From Pseudomonas sp. Root71 (GTDB lineage Bacteria > Pseudomonadota > Gammaproteobacteria > Pseudomonadales > Pseudomonadaceae): a stretch of DNA of 64,000 nt. Shown here piece after piece: positions 56,565 to 64,000 of this stretch; the stretch's first letter is position 1; each line of letters starts with the position of its first letter. The position numbers and the translations under genes were made by a program. Under the pieces are notes generated by a model. The model did not search any database, had not been told where the DNA came from, and was given only the letters and a program-made list of their open reading frames with translations. The stretch covers positions 24,575 through 88,574 of the forward strand of contig NZ_LMHY01000012.1 of NCBI RefSeq assembly GCF_001429045.1, given 5' to 3'.

Positions 56565-57920
56565 CTACCGCTCCCGCATCGCCTCGGTCCGCGCTTTCAA
56601 CACCGGTTTAAGCAAGTAATCCAGCACCGTTTTCTCCCCGGTAATAATGTCCACCGTCGCCACCATCCCCGGAATGATCAGTAGCGGTTTCACATCCCCG
56701 CCCAAATGGTTTTTGTCAGTACGCACCTGAATCAGATAGAAACTGTTGCCCTTGTCGTCGGTGATGGTGTCGGCGCCGATCAGTTCCAGCTTGGCGCTCA
56801 GGCCGCCGTAAATGGTGTAGTCGTAGGCACTGAACTTGACCATGGCTTTCTGGCCCGGATGCAGGAATGCAACGTCCTGCGGGCGGACCTTGGCTTCGAT
56901 CAGCAGGTTGTCTTCCAGCGGCACGATTTCCACCATGTCACTGCCGGGCTGGACCACGCCGCCGATGGTGTTGACCTTCAATACCTTGATGATGCCGTGC
57001 ACCGGCGAGACCACGGTGGTGCGGGTCACGCGGTCGTCGATGGCGATGCTTGATGCCGTTATTTTCGACAGGTCGGTGCGTTTCTCATTCAGCTCTTTGG
57101 CGGCTTCCGAGCGGAAGGTTTGCTCCGACTCGTCGATCTTGCTTTTGATCTCGTTGATCGCCGATTCCGCCCGGGGAATCGCCAGGGTGGTGGCGTTCAG
57201 CGAGCCGCGAATCTCCACGGCGCTGCGTTTGAGCCGGAGGATTTCCACCGGTGACACCGCGCCGGTGCCCACCAGCGGTGTGGACATGTTCATCTCTTGT
57301 TGCAGCAGCGCCAGGCTCGAACTGAATTGGCCCTGTTTCGAGCGAAACTCCGCCAATTCCTGGGTTTTTTGCCGAAGTTGTTCGCTGAGAGTACGCTGCT
57401 CGCTGGCCAGTCGCCGTTGCCGTTGCTCGTAAAGTGAGCGCTCGTCTTCGGCCACTTGCGGGGCCTTGGCGATCACTTCTTCTGACAGCTTGAACGGCCG
57501 GCCTTCGGCTTCGGCCGAAAGCCGTTCGACCTGCGCGGTCAAGGCGTAGCGATCGGCTTCGCTTTCACCCTTGTTCGACAGGTAGCGGGTGTCATCCAGA
57601 CGCAGCAATGTATCGCCCTTGTTCACCATTTGCCCTTCGCGGACGAAAATTTCAGTGACGATGCCGCCCTCCAGGTTCTGGATCACCTGGACCTTGCTCG
57701 ACGGAATCGCCTTGCCTTCGCCCATGGTCACTTCCTGCAACACGGCGAATTTGGCCCAGACCAGCGCGCTGACCAGCAGCGCGGCGGCCAGCCACACGGT
57801 GATTCGCGACCAGCGCGGTGAGTCCTGCAATGAGGCGCCGGCGGTTTCCGGCATGAACTCGGTCTCGGCACTTTTGTTGAAACTGTCGAAGTAGCCACGG
57901 GATCCTTGATCGGCAGACAT
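56565..57920 (-). CDS. Type I secretion membrane fusion protein (LapC/MapC-like)
   Basis: This 451-residue HlyD-family adaptor has one N-terminal membrane segment (about residues 36-55), a biotinyl-lipoyl-like first part (GEGKAIPSSKVQVIQNLEGGIVTEI) and a long coiled-coil hairpin (about residues 130-280), ending in a beta-barrel. It bridges the ABC transporter and TolC in adhesin secretion. AGGAG precedes ATG 57920 and overlaps the stop of the ABC gene, so the two are coupled. Confidence 0.92.
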   Translation of the reverse strand: MSADQGSRGYFDSFNKSAETEFMPETAGASLQDSPRWSRITVWLAAALLVSALVWAKFAVLQEVTMGEGKAIPSSKVQVIQNLEGGIVTEIFVREGQMVNKGDTLLRLDDTRYLSNKGESEADRYALTAQVERLSAEAEGRPFKLSEEVIAKAPQVAEDERSLYEQRQRRLASEQRTLSEQLRQKTQELAEFRSKQGQFSSSLALLQQEMNMSTPLVGTGAVSPVEILRLKRSAVEIRGSLNATTLAIPRAESAINEIKSKIDESEQTFRSEAAKELNEKRTDLSKITASSIAIDDRVTRTTVVSPVHGIIKVLKVNTIGGVVQPGSDMVEIVPLEDNLLIEAKVRPQDVAFLHPGQKAMVKFSAYDYTIYGGLSAKLELIGADTITDDKGNSFYLIQVRTDKNHLGGDVKPLLIIPGMVATVDIITGEKTVLDYLLKPVLKARTEAMRER

Positions 57921-57929
57921 GGGCTACTC

Positions 57930-60089
57930 CTAGACGGCCGCAGAGCCGACACGGCCCTTGCGCAGTGCATCGATGACAGCTTCCTTCGGACCGTCGGCGA
58001 CGATCCGTCCGCTGTCCAGTACCACCAGCCGGTCCACCAGGCTCAGCATCGAGGTTCGGTGGGTCACCAGCAGGATGGTTTTGCCCTGGACCCAGTCGTG
58101 AAGTTTTTGCCGCAGGACGTCTTCGCTGCTGTTGTCCATGGCGCTGGTGGGTTCGTCGAGCAGCATGATGGGCGGGTCGAGCAACATCGCCCGGGCCATC
58201 AATACGGCCTGACGCTGGCCGCCGGACAACAGTTGCCCGCGTTCGCCCACGGGCCGGTCGAAGCCTTGCGGGTGTTGCCGGGCCAGCTCGGTAACGCCGG
58301 TCATTTCCGCCACTTCGAGCATGCGTGAGTCGCTGATATAGCGCGCGCCGAGGGTCAGGTTATCGCGCAGGCTGCCGGCCAGAAGCGGCAGGTCGTGGGC
58401 GACGTAACCGATTTGATGGCGCAGGTCGGCGACGTCCAGTTGCCGCAGGTCCAAGCCATCGAGCAGCAGTTGGCCTTCATCCGGTTCGTAGAAGCCCATC
58501 ACCAGGCGCGCCAGGGTGCTTTTGCCTGAGCCGCTGCGACCGATGATGCCGACGCGCTCGCCGGGTTTCACACTGAAGCTGACATTGGCCAGGGCGGGAG
58601 TACTCTGGCCGTTATAGTGGAAGGTCACGCCGACAACATCCAGCGCGCCTTGCAGTTGGGTGCGCTCCAGCGGCCGTTGTCTGGCATCGCGCTCCTGGGG
58701 CAGGCCCATCAGCGCATCGGTGCTTTTCATGGTCAGTTGCGCTTGCTGGTAGCGGGTGATCAGGCCGGCGATTTGCCCCAGTGGCGCCAGTACCCGACTG
58801 CCGAGCATGTAGCTGGCCACCAGGGCACCGACGCTCAGGTTGCCGGCGATGATGCTGTAGACCCCGGCGACGATGGTGGCCATGCCGGACAGTTGCTGGA
58901 TGAACAACGTGCCGTTGGTGGCCAGGGCCGAGAGGTTGCGTGCGTGGCTGTCGAGACGGGTGAGGGCGCCGTGGGTGCTTTCCCATTTGTGCTGGCGTTC
59001 GCTTTCGGCGCTGCAAGCCTTGAGGGTTTCCAGGCCACTGAGGGTTTCGATCAACAGTGCCTGGCGTTCGGCGCCCAGGCTGAGGCTTTTCTGCACGGTA
59101 TCGCGCAGGCGCACCTGGATCACCATGGCGAAGATGATGGTGAGGGGGAACGCCAGTATCGGGATCACCACCAGCCAGCCACCGAGCAGGCCGATCACCA
59201 GCAGCATCAGCAGGCAGAAGGGCAGGTCGATCAGGCTGGTGAGGGTCACGGCGGTGAGAAATTCCCGCAGGCCCTGGAAGTCATGAATGCTTTGGGCGAA
59301 GCCACCGATGGTCGCCGGCCTTGCCTTCATCGCCATGCCGGTGATGCGCTCGAACAGGGTGGCCGACAGGATCACATCGGTTTTCTTGCCGGCGGTATCC
59401 AGCAAGTGCGCACGCACGACCCGCAGCACCAGTTCGAAAGCGGTGCCGATCAGCAAGCCGATCGCCAGCACCCACAAGGTCGAAGTGGCCTGGTTCGGCA
59501 CCACGCGATCGTAGGTTTGCATCACGAACAGCGGCACCATCAGGCCCAGCAGGTTGATCAGGAAACTCGCCAGGATTGCATCGCTGTACAGCCATTTCGA
59601 CAGCTTCAGCGTATCGCGAAACCAGGCCTGCACCCGAGGCACCAGTGGCGAGCGCAAGTCTTCGAGTTCGTGGCGTGGCCGGGCAAACAACGCCTGGCCA
59701 CTGTAGTGTTCAGCCAGCTCCTCGGGGCTGAGCCATTGTTCGCCACCGTCGGCTTCGCTGGGCAGGATCAGCACCTTGCCGTCCTCGCCATAACGGCGCA
59801 GCACGGCCGTGCGGCCGTTGTTGAGCAACAGCAGCACGGGCAGGTTGAGTGGGGAGATGTCCTTGAGGTCGCGGCGCAGCAAGCGCGCCTGCAAACCGGC
59901 CCGGGCCGCTGCACGGGGCAGCAGGTCCAGGCTCAGGCGTTGGTGTGCCATGGGCAGCCCGGCACTGAGGCTGGCGCGACTGACCGTCGCGCCGTGGAGT
60001 TTGCAGAGGATCAACAGACCGTCCAGAAGCGGGTCATCGAAGCTCAGGCGCGGATCGACACCAGTGTTGCCGGGTTCCATGCTGGTCAC
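57930..60089 (-). CDS. Type I secretion ABC transporter (LapB/MapB-like)
   Basis: This 719-residue protein has an N-terminal C39-like domain (about residues 25-155) in which the catalytic cysteine is not present (DDPLLDGLLILCKLHG reads Gly at the equivalent place), a membrane domain (about residues 170-440) and a nucleotide-binding domain with GRSGSGKST, LLSGGQRQAVLMARAML, IMLLDEPTSAMD and THRTS. GTG 60089 has GGGAG 7 bases upstream. Such C39-like domains bind but do not cut RTX cargo. It is followed by the HlyD gene. Confidence 0.93.
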   Translation of the reverse strand: MTSMEPGNTGVDPRLSFDDPLLDGLLILCKLHGATVSRASLSAGLPMAHQRLSLDLLPRAAARAGLQARLLRRDLKDISPLNLPVLLLLNNGRTAVLRRYGEDGKVLILPSEADGGEQWLSPEELAEHYSGQALFARPRHELEDLRSPLVPRVQAWFRDTLKLSKWLYSDAILASFLINLLGLMVPLFVMQTYDRVVPNQATSTLWVLAIGLLIGTAFELVLRVVRAHLLDTAGKKTDVILSATLFERITGMAMKARPATIGGFAQSIHDFQGLREFLTAVTLTSLIDLPFCLLMLLVIGLLGGWLVVIPILAFPLTIIFAMVIQVRLRDTVQKSLSLGAERQALLIETLSGLETLKACSAESERQHKWESTHGALTRLDSHARNLSALATNGTLFIQQLSGMATIVAGVYSIIAGNLSVGALVASYMLGSRVLAPLGQIAGLITRYQQAQLTMKSTDALMGLPQERDARQRPLERTQLQGALDVVGVTFHYNGQSTPALANVSFSVKPGERVGIIGRSGSGKSTLARLVMGFYEPDEGQLLLDGLDLRQLDVADLRHQIGYVAHDLPLLAGSLRDNLTLGARYISDSRMLEVAEMTGVTELARQHPQGFDRPVGERGQLLSGGQRQAVLMARAMLLDPPIMLLDEPTSAMDNSSEDVLRQKLHDWVQGKTILLVTHRTSMLSLVDRLVVLDSGRIVADGPKEAVIDALRKGRVGSAAV

Positions 60090-60142
60090 ATTGATTGCTC
60101 CCGTTGCTCTGCGGCAATCGACAGATATCTGCATATCTCACT

Positions 60143-60226
60143 GTAGGAGCTGCCGCAGGCTGCGATCTTTTGATCTTGATTGCTCAAAAGCAAAGTCAAA
60201 AGATCGCAGCCTGCGGCAGTTCCTAC
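60143..60226. repeat. REP-like inverted pair, family B, inside the secretion operon
   Basis: Inverse copies at 60143-60177 and 60195-60226 lie between the TolC and ABC genes of one operon. The copy ends 2 bases before the TolC stop. Confidence 0.85.
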
Positions 60227-60228
60227 GG

Positions 60229-61593
60229 TTATTTCATTTCAGGCAGACGAGCTTCGTTTTTCACTTCGGTCTGGGCGATCGCGTCGGCGGGCAGTACGAC
60301 CCGTTGCTTGCTCAGCAACTGGCCCATGTTCGCCAGGACACGGTACATAGAGAACTCTTCGGTATAGCGCACTTCGGTGTAGCGACGGTTGGCGTTGTAG
60401 AGCTCGTTTTCACTGTCGAGCAGGTCCAGCAGGGTCCGTTGGCCGAGGCCGAACTGATCCTGGTAGGCGATGCGTACACGCTTGCTGGTGTCGGCGTACT
60501 CACGGGCGGTCGGGGTTTGTTTCTTGGCATTGACCATGGCGTTCCAGGCCAGGTGAATGTTCTCGTTGAGCTGGCGCAAGGCATTGTTACGGATGTCCAT
60601 GGCCTGGTTGATCTTGTGCGAGTCGGAGGCCAGGCGCGCCTTGTCGCTGCCTCCACGGAACAGGTTGTAGTTCATCACCACGCCAACCCGCCATTCGTTG
60701 TCGTGACCTTCGTCACCCTGCACGTTGTTGTTCGCGCCTACTGCCGCCTCGGCGTCCAAGCGCGGGTAGAACGGTGACTTGGCGACTTCGTACTGGCTTT
60801 CGGCCGATTGCACGTCGGCCTGGGCGGATTTCAGGTAAGGGTTGTTTTCCACCATGCTCTGCTGGGCTTCGGGCAGGGTGGGGGGGACTTCGCCGCGAAT
60901 CGACGGCGGGGTTTCGAGCTCATCGGGCATGCGCCCCACAACGGCATAGAAGTTCGACTCGGCGTCGGCCAGATCGACTTCGGCGGTGTCGAGGTTGTTT
61001 TCCGCCAGTGCCCGGCGAGCGCTGGACTGGTCGGCATCGGCGTTGCTGCCCACGCCGCGCTGGGTGCGCAGGCCGATCTGGTCGTTGACCCGCAAGTGCG
61101 CTTGCAGGTTGTTCTTGGCCAGTGTCACCAGTTCGCGGCGCTTGAGGACTTCCAGGTAAACCTCGGTGGTGCGCAGGGCCAGATCCTGAGCCGTACCCTG
61201 AGCGTAATAGGCTCGCGAGTTGACCACGCCTTTGGTGCGCTGGACTTCATTTGAAGTGTTGAACCCGTCGAAGAGCATTTGCCGCAGGCGTAATTCCGAT
61301 TGGGTGTAGTTCAAGGTTTCTGTGTTGTGTCCGCCGGGAGTGAGCGCCCGGGTATTGGTGTTATCGCTGTACCCGCGCCCGTAAGCGGCGTTCAGATCAA
61401 CCGATGGATAAAAGCCCCCTTTGGCGACCTTTACGTCCTCATCCGCCGACAGTCGGCTGTCTACACGGGATGCCAGTTCCGGGTGGGTCGCAATGGTGCT
61501 CTGGATCGCTTCGGTCAGCGTCATGGCCTGAGCCTGGGACGAGCAGGCCATGGCCAAAAGAACCGCGCTGCAGAGGGGGGTTAATAGGCGCAT
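60229..61593 (-). CDS. Outer-membrane efflux protein, TolC family (LapE/MapE-like)
   Basis: This 454-residue protein has a signal peptide (MRLLTPLCSAVLLAMACSSQAQA, about residues 1-24) and the TolC pattern: two repeats of long helices (ANTPGGHNTETLNYTQSELRLRQ region) and beta strands. It forms the outer-membrane channel of the adhesin secretion system. ATG 61593 is preferred because GGGAG is 6 bases upstream, whereas ATG 61599 sits on the Shine-Dalgarno. Confidence 0.92.
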   Translation of the reverse strand: MRLLTPLCSAVLLAMACSSQAQAMTLTEAIQSTIATHPELASRVDSRLSADEDVKVAKGGFYPSVDLNAAYGRGYSDNTNTRALTPGGHNTETLNYTQSELRLRQMLFDGFNTSNEVQRTKGVVNSRAYYAQGTAQDLALRTTEVYLEVLKRRELVTLAKNNLQAHLRVNDQIGLRTQRGVGSNADADQSSARRALAENNLDTAEVDLADAESNFYAVVGRMPDELETPPSIRGEVPPTLPEAQQSMVENNPYLKSAQADVQSAESQYEVAKSPFYPRLDAEAAVGANNNVQGDEGHDNEWRVGVVMNYNLFRGGSDKARLASDSHKINQAMDIRNNALRQLNENIHLAWNAMVNAKKQTPTAREYADTSKRVRIAYQDQFGLGQRTLLDLLDSENELYNANRRYTEVRYTEEFSMYRVLANMGQLLSKQRVVLPADAIAQTEVKNEARLPEMK

Positions 61594-62181
61594 GTACATC
61601 TCCCTGATTCCTGATGGTGCTTATCTGTCGCCAATTATTTGACGACATTTATAGGTAAAGTTGTTTCACATCTTTAACAAAAGAGCTAAGAACATTCTGG
61701 AGCGTAGCTAAGAAATTTTTTTCATAACGCTTATGCCAAAAAAAACTTATGCGCTCTGCGAAATCCAGCACATTGTTCAACTCGAAAGCCCTTGTTTTAC
61801 GAGCTCTCTGGCGCTTATCGAGGGTTTGAGGAAAGTTCCAATCCACTTATCGACAAAGAGCGGAGAAGTGCTGGAGGGGAGGGACGCGAGCGATCTGGTG
61901 GTGACGGTTTTTTGTCACTTGAGTGATTCAAGATCGTTACGCATCGCTCACAGGCAAGGTTGTTGCGCACAGGGATCCGATGCCATTGATTGCAGAGGGG
62001 TTTTCCCGAAATCGTAAACAGCGCCGCGAGCGACTGGCTGGGCGAGATCGGTGCCGGGGCCACGGCTTACTCAAGTAATCCGGCACCCGGTGCACGATCC
62101 GCCAGACAACCCGCTCGAGCCATGAGCACGTTCTTCGCACAATCAAGGTGCCGACAGCGGTTGGCAGCGGAGGAAGTGCAC
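61594..62181. other. AT-rich intergenic region between the secretion operon and adhesin
   Basis: This 588-base gap holds divergent promoters for the TolC operon and the adhesin. The first 250 bases are strongly AT-rich (many TTT/AAA runs at 61640-61750), which fits a binding region for a nucleoid protein of the MvaT type. A GTGAC-N8-GTCAC-like short repeat lies around 61900-61920. No gene of support is present; one 65-codon frame on the minus strand has no family features. Confidence 0.6.
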
Positions 62182-63993
62182 ATGGCAACGCTCATCGGAA
62201 TCGTCAGTAAGGTCATCGGTCAGGTGTTCGCGGTTGCGAGCGACGGCACCCGGCGTGCTTTGGTCGAGGGGGACCGGCTGTTCGCTGGCGACCAACTGAC
62301 CACTGGCGCTGAAGGCGCGGTGGCGGTGCATCTGCAAAATGGCCAGGAACTGACCCTCGGGCGCGACAGCAGCATGCAGATGACACCGCAGTTGCTCGCC
62401 AATCAGATTCCCCATGTGGACTCACCTGAAGCCCTGACGCCGAGCGAAGCGCAACTGACCGATGTCGAACAGCTGCAAAAAGCCATCGCGGCGGGCGACG
62501 ACCCGACCCAAACCGCCGAAGCCACCGCTGCCGGGTCCGCCACGACTACCGGTGTACCGGGTGGCATCCCGGGCAGTGGCCATAGTTTCGTCATGCTCGA
62601 GGAAGTGGGTGGGCGAGTTGATCCGGTCATCGGCTTCCCCACTGCCGGGTTCAATGGCATTCCCGAACTTCCCGAAGAACGCCTGAACGCTAATCCGGAC
62701 AATGCTGTAGCGGAGCAAGCCCCTGTTGTGCCGCCGGTGGTTGCGCAGGTGCCGAACAATCCGGTCACTTTCGAAGACCTGTCGGAACAGAACGGCGAGC
62801 GGACTGTCAACGAGGCCAACCTGGCCGATGGTTCGGCGAGGAACGAAGGCTTACTGACGCGAAGCGGCACCTTCACCATCAATGCGCCAGACGGGCTGAG
62901 CAGCCTCAGCATCGGCGCGATCAACTTGATCAGCGGCGGCGTTGCGGCAGGTTTCCCGCAGTCGCTAACCTCCCCGTTGGGCGGCACGCTGACCGTCACC
63001 GGTTTCGACCCGGCCACGGGCGTGGTCAGTTACAGCTACACCCTCAACCGTGCCGAATCCCACGCGAGTGGCGAGGGTGCCAATAGTCTTGTCGAACACG
63101 TCACCGTGGTGGCCAGCGACAGCAATGGCGACAGCACTACCGGCACAGTGACAATCAACATCATCGACGACGTACCGCAAGCAGTCGATGACAACAATGG
63201 CACCGCCTCGGAAACCCTGCTGACCCTCAATGGCAACGTGCTGGGCAACGACGTGCAAGGCGCCGACCGCGTGACGGTTGGGGAGAATAGCGGCCCCATC
63301 ACCCCCGGCACCTTCACCGGCACCTATGGCACCCTGGTGCTGAATGCCAATGGCACTTACACCTACACGCTGAACACCAGCGATGCCGATTTCAAGGCGT
63401 TGCACGGCGGTGGCAACGGCACCGAAACCTTCACCTACACCCTCACCGATTCGGACGGCGACAGCAGCACCGCGAACCTGGTGCTGCAGATCCACAACAA
63501 CGATGACCCGATCACGATTGGCGGTTTGAATGTCGGGGGCGGCGAGTTGACCGTCTTCGAGAAAAACCTCAGCGACGGCAGCAACCCGGATGCACCGGCG
63601 CTGACCCAGAGCGGCACTTTCACCGTGACTGCCCTCGACGGTGTAACCACCCTGACCGTGGGCGGTATTGCCGTGGTCACCGCTGGTGTGGCGGCGGGCT
63701 TCCCGCAATCGATCACCACACCGCTGGGCAGCACGCTCACGATCACCGGCTTCAACGCGGCGACCGGCGTGGTGAGCTACAGCTACACACTGGTCGATAA
63801 CGAAGCCCACTCGACCGCCAACGGCGCCAACACGTTGCCCGAACAGCTCGCCGTGACCGTGGTGGATGACAACGGCACCACTGCCACGGGCAACCTCGAC
63901 GTGAACATCGTCGACGACCTACCCAACGCCGTGGGCGACAGCAACGCCAGTACCGCTTCGGAAACCCTCTGGATAACGTCGGCAATGCTTTGA
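62182..63993 (+). CDS. LapA/MapA-type retention-module adhesin, N-terminal part, ending at an early stop
   Basis: This 603-residue frame begins with the N-terminal retention module of LapA-like adhesins (MATLIGIVSKVIGQVFAVAS, then RRALVEGDRLFAGDQL), which holds the adhesin in the outer membrane. A TAAG site lies at residues 115-118 (nt 62524-62535), the cut site of the LapG protease in this family. From about residue 190 come two Ig-like/VCBS repeat units (GVAAGFPQS.TSPLG.TLT.TGF.PATGVVSYSYTL, about 250 residues apart). The stop TGA at 63991 interrupts a conserved repeat (ASETL then WITSAML). The gene normally runs for thousands of residues. GGAGG lies 9 bases before ATG 62182. Confidence 0.88.
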   Translation: MATLIGIVSKVIGQVFAVASDGTRRALVEGDRLFAGDQLTTGAEGAVAVHLQNGQELTLGRDSSMQMTPQLLANQIPHVDSPEALTPSEAQLTDVEQLQKAIAAGDDPTQTAEATAAGSATTTGVPGGIPGSGHSFVMLEEVGGRVDPVIGFPTAGFNGIPELPEERLNANPDNAVAEQAPVVPPVVAQVPNNPVTFEDLSEQNGERTVNEANLADGSARNEGLLTRSGTFTINAPDGLSSLSIGAINLISGGVAAGFPQSLTSPLGGTLTVTGFDPATGVVSYSYTLNRAESHASGEGANSLVEHVTVVASDSNGDSTTGTVTINIIDDVPQAVDDNNGTASETLLTLNGNVLGNDVQGADRVTVGENSGPITPGTFTGTYGTLVLNANGTYTYTLNTSDADFKALHGGGNGTETFTYTLTDSDGDSSTANLVLQIHNNDDPITIGGLNVGGGELTVFEKNLSDGSNPDAPALTQSGTFTVTALDGVTTLTVGGIAVVTAGVAAGFPQSITTPLGSTLTITGFNAATGVVSYSYTLVDNEAHSTANGANTLPEQLAVTVVDDNGTTATGNLDVNIVDDLPNAVGDSNASTASETLWITSAML

Positions 63994-64000
63994 GGGATAT

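Noticed and set aside
61649..61846. 65-codon minus-strand frame in the adhesin upstream region
   Set aside because: AT-rich region without Shine-Dalgarno or family match; better explained as promoter sequence.

Overview
This is a 64 kb stretch of chromosome from a fluorescent pseudomonad, most likely the Pseudomonas fluorescens group. The evidence is a high-GC, densely coding sequence; two families of REP palindromes typical of these genomes; a guanidinobutyrase block ordered as in P. aeruginosa; and a large LapA/MapA-type adhesin divergent from its type I secretion genes. No tRNA, rRNA, CRISPR array, prophage or insertion sequence was recognised. The window cuts an MFS gene on the left and ends inside or just after a giant-adhesin gene on the right.

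Layout. 1-2.9 kb: a siderophore-type operon on the minus strand (NIS synthetase plus MFS exporter) behind a Fur-box-like site. 2.9-7.7 kb: a LysR regulator divergent from an MFS permease and pxpABC (5-oxoprolinase), with a strong dyad between them. 7.8-9.8 kb: a MoxR AAA+ ATPase/VWA pair. 10.0-10.75 kb: a DUF4160/DUF2442-HTH pair abutting a perfect palindrome. 10.7-16.6 kb: an AsmA-like DUF748 protein, CysK, an LpxO-like lipid A hydroxylase and two EamA exporters. 16.7-24 kb: AceK, HrpA and a KAS III-like synthase. 24-37.7 kb: a porin, AqpZ, an ABC exporter, PpiA, an alpha/beta hydrolase, two LysR regulators, an azoreductase, an isochorismatase-like hydrolase and a MscS channel. 37.9-48.6 kb: a DEAD-box helicase, several small envelope proteins, an atypically low-GC methyltransferase, CvfB, another EamA exporter, an MFS exporter and a LysR regulator. 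48.7-56.4 kb: a block that matches, from memory, P. aeruginosa PA1413-PA1422: a 42-aa protein, an ACP-like protein without the phosphopantetheine serine, an MBL hydrolase, two permeases, GbuA, GbuR and a DTW-domain enzyme. 56.5-64 kb: TolC, ABC and HlyD secretion genes divergent from a retention-module adhesin that has a TAAG LapG-type site.

How the genes work together. The clearest functional units are iron-siderophore supply, 5-oxoproline use, 4-guanidinobutyrate use (hydrolase, two permeases and a LysR activator), and adhesin secretion with proteolytic release. The least explained are the DUF4160/DUF2442-HTH pair, the serine-less ACP-like protein, the low-GC methyltransferase, and the in-frame stop that ends the adhesin after about 603 residues just before the window edge. 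Most other genes are conserved housekeeping or transport functions.

Limits. All family calls come from reading motifs in translations, without database searches. Start codons were chosen from Shine-Dalgarno spacing and differ from the longest open frame in many genes. Gene order comparisons with P. aeruginosa are from memory.
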